From Candidatus Pelagibacter sp. (lineage in GTDB: Bacteria; Pseudomonadota; Alphaproteobacteria; Pelagibacterales; Pelagibacteraceae), in NCBI GenBank assembly GCA_028408795.1, contig JAOOLP010000019.1, positions 1 through 9,458 on the forward strand: a stretch of DNA of 9,458 bases. Direction: 5' to 3'. How positions within the stretch are numbered: position 1 is the stretch's first letter; each line of letters begins with the position of its first letter. The position numbers were made by a program, and so were the translations under genes. A model generated the notes under the pieces. That model was not told where the DNA came from. It saw nothing but the letters and a program-made list of their open reading frames with translations, and did not search any database. Shown here piece after piece: positions 1 through 4,969 of this stretch.

Positions 1-288
1 TTGTTTAAGATCTATTTTTGGTTGTCCTGCTATTTTTAATTTTTTTTCTGTAATAGCTTTATTTGAAGTTTCTCTTAAAAGTTTATCTATAACTTCACCA
101 TAAATTGACTTACCAAATTGACTTTTAATCACTGAAGGTGGAACTTTGCCTGGACGAAAACCTTTTAGAGAAACCTCTTTTTGAAGTTCGGCCAGTCTCT
201 CATCTATTTTTGTTTGTATTATTTTTTTATCAACTATGACTGATAAAATAGTTCTTAAGCCTTTTTTCGATTGTACTTCAATTTTCAT
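1..288 (-). CDS. tig: Trigger factor, N-terminal part (partial, runs off the left edge)
   Basis: Trigger factor is the ribosome-bound chaperone that meets nascent chains at the exit tunnel and usually carries a central peptidyl-prolyl isomerase domain. The visible 96 residues begin MKIEVQSKKGLRT and match the ribosome-binding domain. The family signature GFRPGKVP is at residues 43-50, followed by the helical stretch IKSQFGKSIYGEVIDKLL. The frame is open to base 1, so the isomerase and C-terminal arms lie outside the window. The ATG at 288-286 is preceded by AAAGG four bases upstream, and any longer reading would run into the tRNA, which fixes the start. The gene follows tRNA-Leu on the same strand after nine bases, so it is probably cotranscribed with the tRNA. 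The identification is firm; the integrity of the rest of the gene cannot be judged. Confidence 0.95.
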   Translation of the reverse strand, partial: MKIEVQSKKGLRTILSVIVDKKIIQTKIDERLAELQKEVSLKGFRPGKVPPSVIKSQFGKSIYGEVIDKLLRETSNKAITEKKLKIAGQPKIDLKQ

Positions 289-292
289 AATA

Positions 293-297
293 CCTTT
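293..297 (-). promoter_or_regulatory. Shine-Dalgarno of tig, directly abutting the tRNA 3' end
   Basis: On the minus strand the sequence after the encoded CCA of the tRNA reads AAAGGTATT and then ATG. AAAGG is a good ribosome binding site, although its four-base spacing to the ATG is short. It is the only ribosome binding sequence available to tig unless translation starts on a transcript that still contains the tRNA. Confidence 0.6.
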
Positions 298-382
298 TGG
301 TGGGCAAGAAGAGACTCGAACTCTTAAGCCTTGCGGCACTGGTTTCTAAGACCAGCGCGTATACCAATTCCGCCACTTGCCC
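298..382 (-). tRNA. tRNA-Leu (anticodon UAG), CCA encoded
   Basis: Read on the minus strand, the 85 bases fold as a class II tRNA. The acceptor stem is GGGCAAG (382-376) paired with CTTGCCC (308-302), followed by discriminator A (301) and encoded CCA (300-298). The D arm contains GGCGGAATTGGTATACGC, typical of bacterial tRNA-Leu. The anticodon arm CTGGT-CTTAGAA-ACCAG places TAG in the anticodon position, so it reads CUA and, by wobble, other CUN leucine codons. The long variable arm and a T arm with GTTCGAG complete the structure. The A discriminator is the leucine identity element. The gene lies 30 bases after the sugar-phosphate transferase stop and nine bases before tig on the same strand. 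Confidence 0.96.
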
Positions 383-401
383 AATTTAATAATCGGTTTT
401 T

Positions 402-407
402 TATATA
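402..407 (-). promoter_or_regulatory. Possible -10 element for tRNA-Leu/tig (TATATA)
   Basis: The 30-base gap upstream of the tRNA reads, on the minus strand, TTGATATATAAAAAACCGATT and then an AT-rich stretch. TATATA at 407-402 is a plausible -10 that would start transcription about 12 bases before the tRNA, a normal leader length. I see no convincing -35 at the right distance; that region lies in the end of the upstream coding sequence. Readthrough from the upstream membrane-protein genes is an alternative. This is tentative because any AT-rich gap offers such matches. Confidence 0.25.
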
Positions 408-412
408 TCAAT

Positions 413-1474
413 TTAGTTTTTTGTTAAATGATAAAGTCTTAAATAAACTATTGTATAGATTAGAATTAAAGAGAAAAACCAATACTTACACACTAAACTG
501 TTATCTATAAAATATACACTTGGTAAAACTAAAATTGCATAAACTAGGTTAATTATAATAGAATTGATGTAATTACTTTTTTCTGGTCCGAAAAAACTAT
601 TAATTTTTTTATATATAAGCATATGCAAATGTGTGTCGTCTGGAAAAACAGGAGATTTATTTTGATAGATTTTTCTAAAAAAAGAAAAAAATACCTCAAA
701 AAATAAATAAAATAATAATATACAATAAAAAAATGATGATAAACCAGGATTTAGGTTATTTGTATAAATAACATTCAAAGCCACTAAACTACCAATTAAA
801 TATGAGCCACTGTCTCCTAAAAAAATTTTGGCTTTTGGAAAATTAAAAATTAAAAAAGAAATCAATATTATAATTTGACCAGTCAAGAAAAATGAGAATT
901 TAAGATGGTCGTTACTCAAGTTTACAAATAACAAGATTGAATTTATTATTATTAAGTTAATTGTTAAAAGACCATTAAATCCGTCTATTAAATTAGCTCC
1001 ATTTATTATAAATAAAAAACATAATACTATGAAAAAACTTGCAAAAATTTCATTTTCTAGCCAGTAGTTTAAAAATACTAAATCTACATTCTCTATTCTA
1101 ATTGAAAATAGATTTAAAAATAATGAGAGAGAAATTATCATTAATATAAGCCTTAAATTTGGACTTATCTTGATTTTAATGTCATCTAAATATCCTATCA
1201 AAAATAAACTTATCCCTAAGAAAAGGTAGATATAAAGGATTTGTGAATATAATAAAAAATAAATACCTAAAAAAAGTAAAAATGACAAAAAACATCCTAT
1301 GCCACCGCTTCTAGAAATAGCTTGATCATGAAAAGACTGGGGTTTTGAAAAATCTTTATCCATAAGGGCGCCGTCAGTATTTTTGTTTGATATTTTTTCG
1401 ATTATCAGAAAAATAAAAAAAGTTATTAATGCTAATAATGATAAAAAACCTAGCTCTATCGATTCTGTCTGCAT
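413..1474 (-). CDS. WecA/WbpL-type polyprenyl-phosphate sugar-1-phosphate transferase (glycosyltransferase family 4)
   Basis: A 353-residue integral membrane protein of the MraY/WecA superfamily. These enzymes move a sugar-1-phosphate from a UDP-sugar to undecaprenyl phosphate at the inner membrane, the first step in building lipid-linked glycans. The family motifs appear in order: SRSGGIG (54-60), GYLDDIK with the Mg-binding aspartate pair (97-98), NLIDGFNGL (161-169), FLGDSGS (218-224) and DDTHLH (279-284). Many hydrophobic segments lie between them. The histidine motif resembles WecA/WbpL (HxHH) more than MraY, but its last position is Met instead of His. The gene follows the EamA-type gene after one base (TAA-T-ATG), with AAAGGA in the end of that gene as a likely ribosome binding site. 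The sugar cannot be read from sequence; O-antigen or capsule-like glycan initiation is likely, and MraY proper is less likely. Confidence 0.88.
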   Translation of the reverse strand: MQTESIELGFLSLLALITFFIFLIIEKISNKNTDGALMDKDFSKPQSFHDQAISRSGGIGCFLSFLLFLGIYFLLYSQILYIYLFLGISLFLIGYLDDIKIKISPNLRLILMIISLSLFLNLFSIRIENVDLVFLNYWLENEIFASFFIVLCFLFIINGANLIDGFNGLLTINLIIINSILLFVNLSNDHLKFSFFLTGQIIILISFLIFNFPKAKIFLGDSGSYLIGSLVALNVIYTNNLNPGLSSFFYCILLFYLFFEVFFSFFRKIYQNKSPVFPDDTHLHMLIYKKINSFFGPEKSNYINSIIINLVYAILVLPSVYFIDNSLVCKYWFFSLILIYTIVYLRLYHLTKN

Positions 1475-1475
1475 A

Positions 1476-2363
1476 TTATTCTTTTAATCCTTTATTGTTT
1501 TTTTTTACGATATAAATACCTACTATTATTATAACTAAAGAGATTAGAACTCTCCAAGTTATTATTTCATCCATTAAAAAATATCCGAATATTACTCCAA
1601 AAATAGGAATTAGATAGGCAACTTGGGTTTGAAAAACTAAACCATTAACTGTAAGAATTCTGAATCTAATCAACCAAGCCAAGCCTGTTGCAACTACTCC
1701 TAGATAAAATAATGATAATGTTGACTCTATGGAAGGACTTAAGTTCCAAGGAGACTCGAATACTATTGAAAGTGGAAATAAAAAAATTATAGACCATAGT
1801 GTGGTGGAAGTAGTTACGTTTTCATTGCCCTCTTTTTTAAGCTTAATTGTCATTATTCCACCTATAGAGTAAAATGTTGATCCAAGAATTGTAATTAAAA
1901 CAAAAATATAATTACTCTCATTAATTATCAATTTATCAAAAAATAAAAAAACAATTCCTGAAAAACCAATCAAAATACCGATAGATTTTAAAAAAGTTAT
2001 TTTTTCATCTTTAGTAAAAAAATGGGCTAATATTGAGCCGCTCATCGGCGTAGTGCTCATTAACATTGCAGCTAAATAGCTATTTATTTCACTTGTTCCA
2101 ATAGCAATTAATGTAAATGGGATAGCTATGTTGCAAAGTCCAATTAAAGCGTACGGCCTCCAATTTTTTGAAAAAGCTTTAATTTTTATATTTTTAAATT
2201 TACATAACAAATAAAGAGGTATGCTTGCAAATATGACTCTTATCAAGGCTAATGTAAAAGGTTCGTAAGAATAAGTAGCTATTTTAATATTAAAAAAAGA
2301 TGAGCCCCAAATTAATCCTAATAAGGTCAGAAGAATTATGTCTATTGATTTAGCCTCTCTCAT
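1476..2363 (-). CDS. EamA/DMT-superfamily transporter
   Basis: A 295-residue, highly hydrophobic protein with the ten-helix, two-repeat plan of EamA (drug/metabolite transporter) permeases. The first repeat opens with LLGLIWGSSFFNIKIA (about residues 14-29), the usual first-helix pattern of the family. The second repeat starts near residue 150 with FVLITILGSTFYSIGGI, and the last helices contain the typical PIFGVIFGYFLMDE and IIVGIYIV blocks. Members export amino acids, nucleosides, drugs or other metabolites, and the substrate cannot be deduced here. The ATG at 2363-2361 has only a weak ribosome binding site. It is the first gene after the divergent region shared with glnA and is followed one base later by the sugar-1-phosphate transferase, so the two are probably one transcript. 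A role in glycan precursor movement is possible but speculative. Confidence 0.88.
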   Translation of the reverse strand: MREAKSIDIILLTLLGLIWGSSFFNIKIATYSYEPFTLALIRVIFASIPLYLLCKFKNIKIKAFSKNWRPYALIGLCNIAIPFTLIAIGTSEINSYLAAMLMSTTPMSGSILAHFFTKDEKITFLKSIGILIGFSGIVFLFFDKLIINESNYIFVLITILGSTFYSIGGIMTIKLKKEGNENVTTSTTLWSIIFLFPLSIVFESPWNLSPSIESTLSLFYLGVVATGLAWLIRFRILTVNGLVFQTQVAYLIPIFGVIFGYFLMDEIITWRVLISLVIIIVGIYIVKKNNKGLKE

Positions 2364-2383
2364 TTCAAGCGGTGATTGTATAT

Positions 2384-2400
2384 ATGTGCAAAATGCATAT
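2384..2400. repeat. Small imperfect palindrome, possible operator
   Basis: The sequence ATGTGCA-AAA-TGCATAT has 7-base arms (2384-2390 and 2394-2400) around AAA, with one mismatch. Its core TGCA-AAA-TGCA is perfect. It sits about 80-95 bases upstream of glnA and 21-37 bases upstream of the transporter start, a position suited to a regulator of either gene. No specific regulator can be assigned, and a chance palindrome in AT-rich DNA is possible. Confidence 0.3.
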
Positions 2401-2417
2401 CAGATATATGATTTTAA

Positions 2418-2445
2418 TTATACATTTAAAAAACTACAGTATATA
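2418..2445 (+). promoter_or_regulatory. Candidate glnA promoter
   Basis: TTATAC (2418-2423) and TATATA (2440-2445) are separated by 16 bases and would give a start near 2452 and a leader of roughly 28 bases. The -10 is acceptable; the -35 is weak. It is the best-placed pair on this strand, but AT-rich DNA makes chance matches common. Confidence 0.3.
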
Positions 2446-2479
2446 TGTTCTTAATGTTTATAACTGAAAATAAAAACAG

Positions 2480-3886
2480 ATGAGCGCAAAAAACATTTTA
2501 AAACTGATGAAAGACAAACAAGTTGAGTTTGTGGACCTAAGATTTACGGATCCTAGAGGAAAACTGCAACACGTAACGATGGATGCTACTGTTGTAGACG
2601 ACGAATTATTAAATGATGGTGTGTTTTTTGATGGTTCATCAATTGCAGGTTGGAAAGCTATCAATCAATCAGACATGCTTTTAAAACCCGATTTAACAAG
2701 ACCTATTATTGATCCATTTAATTCTCATACAACTCTAAATATTTTTTGTGATATTCTAGATGCAGTAAAAAAAGATCCATACGAAAGGGATCCTCGAGGA
2801 ACTGCGAAAAAAGCCGAAGATTACCTTAAAAAATCTGGAATAGGAGACAAATCATATTTTGGTCCTGAACCAGAGTTTTTTGTATTTGATGATGTAAGAT
2901 TTAAGAATGATATGAACGAGACTAGTTTTTCAATTGATAGTTCTGAAGGTCCTTACAATACTGGGAAAAAATATGAAAATGGTAACATGGGTCATAGACC
3001 TGGGATCAAAGGAGGGTATTTTCCTGTCCCTCCCGTAGATAGTGCTCAAGATATGAGGGGAGAATATTTAAAAGCTCTTAGAGACATGGGGGTTAAAGTA
3101 GAAAAACATCACCACGAGGTTGCTCCAAGCCAACACGAGCTAGGTATGTACTTTGGAACTTTAACTGACATGGCTGACAATCTTCAACTCTACAAATATG
3201 CAGTACAAATGGTTACTCACTCTTTTGGAAAGACTGCTACTTTTATGCCTAAACCTGTAAAAGGTGATAATGGATCTGGTATGCACTGTCACCAATCGAT
3301 TTGGAAAGGTAATACACCTGTATTTATGGGTAAAGAATATTCTGGTTTATCAAAAACTGCTTTGTACTACATAGGAGGTATTTTGAAACATGCTAAAGCG
3401 ATTAACGCTTTTTCTAATGCCACTACCAACAGTTACAAAAGACTAATACCTGGTTTTGAAGCCCCCGTAATTTTAGCATATTCAGCAAGGAATAGATCTG
3501 CATCATGTAGAATTCCAATAATAAATAATCCTAAAGCTGCACGAATGGAGATTAGATTTCCTGATGCTGCTGGTAATCCTTACTTAACATTTGCTTCAAT
3601 GTTGATGGCTGGAATAGATGGAATTAAAAATAAAATCGACCCGGGTAAATCTTTTGATAAAGACTTATATACTTTATCTGAAGATGAAGTAAAAAAATTA
3701 CCAACTGTTTGTGGTTCATTAAGAGAGGCAATGCAAAATTTAGATAAAGATAGAAAATTCTTAACTCAAGGTGGCGTATTTACGGATGATCAAATCGATG
3801 CTTACATTGATTTAAAATTCCAAGAAATTTATAAATTTGAACACACGCCTCATCCTATAGAGTTTGAGATGTATTATAGTGGTTAA
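2480..3886 (+). CDS. glnA: Glutamine synthetase, type I
   Basis: GlnA makes glutamine from glutamate, ammonia and ATP in the cytoplasm and is the main entry of ammonium into metabolism. The 468 residues match the length of enterobacterial GlnA and cover the N-terminal beta-grasp domain (DPRGKLQHVT, DGSSIAGW) and the catalytic domain. Metal and substrate residues are visible: GPEPEF with E130 and E132, E213 and E220 around HHEVAPSQHE, H269 in NGSGMHCH, E327 in PGFEAP, NRSASCRIP (338-346) and R359 in MEIRFPD. DKDLYTL places a tyrosine at 397, equivalent to the adenylylated Tyr397 of E. coli, which marks the GSI-beta subtype. The ATG has no clear ribosome binding site, but the N-terminus aligns with the family. 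It is monocistronic in view, divergent from a transporter and convergent with the SUF operon. No glnB adjoins it, although many alphaproteobacteria have a glnB-glnA pair. Confidence 0.97.
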   Translation: MSAKNILKLMKDKQVEFVDLRFTDPRGKLQHVTMDATVVDDELLNDGVFFDGSSIAGWKAINQSDMLLKPDLTRPIIDPFNSHTTLNIFCDILDAVKKDPYERDPRGTAKKAEDYLKKSGIGDKSYFGPEPEFFVFDDVRFKNDMNETSFSIDSSEGPYNTGKKYENGNMGHRPGIKGGYFPVPPVDSAQDMRGEYLKALRDMGVKVEKHHHEVAPSQHELGMYFGTLTDMADNLQLYKYAVQMVTHSFGKTATFMPKPVKGDNGSGMHCHQSIWKGNTPVFMGKEYSGLSKTALYYIGGILKHAKAINAFSNATTNSYKRLIPGFEAPVILAYSARNRSASCRIPIINNPKAARMEIRFPDAAGNPYLTFASMLMAGIDGIKNKIDPGKSFDKDLYTLSEDEVKKLPTVCGSLREAMQNLDKDRKFLTQGGVFTDDQIDAYIDLKFQEIYKFEHTPHPIEFEMYYSG

Positions 3887-3899
3887 GATTAAATCTTAA
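3883..3899. terminator. Perfect palindrome over the convergent stop codons, possible weak bidirectional terminator
   Basis: TTAAGAT (3883-3889), loop TAA (3890-3892) and ATCTTAA (3893-3899) form a perfect inverted repeat. It covers the glnA stop (3884-3886) and the sufA stop on the other strand (3891-3889). The stem has only one G-C pair and no long U-tract follows in either direction, so it would be a poor intrinsic terminator. The palindrome itself is certain; its function is not. Confidence 0.35.
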
Positions 3900-4224
3900 A
3901 AGACTCTCCACATCCACATCGTTCTGTTTCATTAGGATTATTGAAAACAAATTGAGAAGAAAACTCCTCTTTTTTATAGTCCATTTCAGTTCCTAAAAGA
4001 TAAATCACCGCTTTAGGATCGATTAAAACCTTAACTCCTTTATCTTCAATTACTTCTTCGTTCGGTCTTACATCTTTTGCATACTCCATAATATAGGACA
4101 TGCCTGCACATCCTCCCGATTTTACACCAACCCTTACACCTATGGTGGTGTTTTCGGCCTTGGACATTATTTCTTTTATTCTACTTACCGCTTTATCACT
4201 TAATTTGATTATTTGTTCACTCAT
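3889..4224 (-). CDS. sufA: A-type iron-sulfur carrier (HesB/IscA family), SufA-like
   Basis: A 111-residue A-type carrier that probably receives Fe-S clusters from the SufBCD complex and passes them to target proteins. The three ligand cysteines are present: C39 in SGGCAGMSY, and C103 and C105 in RCGCGESF at the C-terminus. Length and spacing are typical for the family. It is the last gene of the SUF operon; its ATG overlaps the sufT stop by four bases (ATGA), which implies translational coupling. Its stop is two bases from the convergent glnA stop. SufA, IscA and ErpA are hard to separate by sequence; operon position favours SufA. Confidence 0.93.
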   Translation of the reverse strand: MSEQIIKLSDKAVSRIKEIMSKAENTTIGVRVGVKSGGCAGMSYIMEYAKDVRPNEEVIEDKGVKVLIDPKAVIYLLGTEMDYKKEEFSSQFVFNNPNETERCGCGESFKI

Positions 4225-4523
4225 AAATTTAATTCTAATTTTGCTGCCTCTGACATTTTATCCTTGCTCCACGGCGGATCCCATACTAATTTCAAATTAA
4301 CATCATTAATTCCGTCGATCTTTAATATATTATCTTTAACTTCTTTTGGCAAACTTTCTGCAACTGGGCAATTAGGTGAGGTCAAAGTCATTTCAATTTC
4401 TACCTTATTTTTATCATCAATTTCTATCTTGTAAATAAGGCCAAGTTCATAAATATTTACAGGAATCTCAGGATCATAAATTTTTTTGATTTCTAAAATT
4501 ACCTTGTCTTTTAAATCACTCAT
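4221..4523 (-). CDS. sufT: SufT, MIP18/DUF59-family Fe-S assembly factor
   Basis: A 100-residue single-domain protein of the DUF59/MIP18 family (relatives: PaaD and eukaryotic CIA2). SufT proteins help mature Fe-S proteins and are commonly encoded in SUF operons. Visible features are YDPEIPVNIYELGLIY (16-31), MTLTSPNCPVAE with the conserved cysteine C52, and the WDPPW box at 81-85. The frame is open back to 4580, but I chose the ATG at 4523. It begins the conserved domain as MSDLKDKV, has AAAAGG six bases upstream, and avoids a 55-base overlap with sufU. It starts two bases after the sufU stop and shares ATGA with sufA. It is shorter than fused SufT versions but normal for the alphaproteobacterial form. 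Confidence 0.9.
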   Translation of the reverse strand: MSDLKDKVILEIKKIYDPEIPVNIYELGLIYKIEIDDKNKVEIEMTLTSPNCPVAESLPKEVKDNILKIDGINDVNLKLVWDPPWSKDKMSEAAKLELNL

Positions 4524-4525
4524 AA

Positions 4526-4969
4526 TTAACCTTTTTTTTCTAATGCAGCTAGTAAAGTGTGCCAGGCCATAGTTGCACATTTTATTCGCATAGGAAATTC
4601 TTGAACTCCAGATAAAGAGGAAATAGTTGTAACTTGATCTTCTGATAAACTATTTAAAGTAATTTTAGATTTATTTTTTAACATACTTAAAAAATCATCT
4701 GTCACTTTTTTCGAAAATTGTAAATCTCTTCCTTTTAAAGTATCAGTAAGTATTGATGCGGAAGCAAGAGAAATTGCACATCCTTCTCCTTCAAAACTTA
4801 AACCAGAAAGATTTTTATTTTCATCTAATTTTGCATAAATATGAACTTTATCACCACACAAAGGATTATGTGCTTTTGCATCGTGATTAAATCCATTACA
4901 TTTTCCTTTATTCCTAGGATTTTTCGCGTGGTCTAGTATTATCTCCTGATATAATTCTTTTAACTCCAT
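4526..4969 (-). CDS. sufU: SufU-type (NifU/IscU-like) sulfur relay protein
   Basis: A 147-residue IscU-fold protein, the same length as Bacillus SufU. The presumed zinc/active-site ligands are all visible: C38 and D40 in NPLCGD, C64 in GEGCAIS and C131 in RIKCATMAW. The insert of about 20 residues before the third cysteine and the absence of an IscU-type LPPVK chaperone motif favour SufU over IscU. In Firmicutes, SufU is a zinc-dependent acceptor of persulfide sulfur from SufS and replaces SufE. Placement immediately after sufS (TAA directly followed by ATG, no gap) supports the same partnership here. An older reading as an assembly scaffold cannot be excluded from sequence. An additional cysteine, C24, is not part of the usual ligand set. 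Confidence 0.92.
   Translation of the reverse strand: MELKELYQEIILDHAKNPRNKGKCNGFNHDAKAHNPLCGDKVHIYAKLDENKNLSGLSFEGEGCAISLASASILTDTLKGRDLQFSKKVTDDFLSMLKNKSKITLNSLSEDQVTTISSLSGVQEFPMRIKCATMAWHTLLAALEKKG

Larger units (their letters stand above)
2364..2479. promoter_or_regulatory. Divergent promoter region between the transporter and glnA
   Basis: This 116-base, very AT-rich gap is the only real intergenic space in the window and must hold the promoters for both flanking directions. ATATATG occurs three times on the plus strand (from 2380, 2404 and 2441). I see no open frame of note, no convincing sigma-54 element (GG-N10-GC type) and no structured leader large enough for a known riboswitch. 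glnA has no clear Shine-Dalgarno; the bases before its ATG read TAAAAACAG. Confidence 0.6.

Noticed and set aside
298..382. tRNA-Leu as an integration site with an adjoining island
   Set aside because: No integrase, no repeat of the tRNA 3' end elsewhere in the window, and the tRNA 3' side leads straight into tig. The accessory-looking pair is on the 5' side.
2364..2479. Riboswitch or structured leader upstream of glnA
   Set aside because: Only 116 bases are available, shared by two promoters, and no long GC-containing helices or known glutamine-sensing motif can be seen.
2458..2664. Open frame of 68 codons on the minus strand at the start of glnA
   Set aside because: It is antisense to the conserved glnA N-terminus, has Ser/Thr-rich composition typical of a reverse-strand reading, and no recognisable domain or ribosome binding site.
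4100..4434. Two overlapping plus-strand open frames antisense to sufA and sufT
   Set aside because: Both are shadows of strongly conserved genes on the other strand and carry no family motif.
4524..4580. Longer start for sufT adding 19 residues (MCNYGLAHF...)
   Set aside because: The extension reads through the end of sufU in another frame, has no conserved content, and the ATG at 4523 has a good ribosome binding site.
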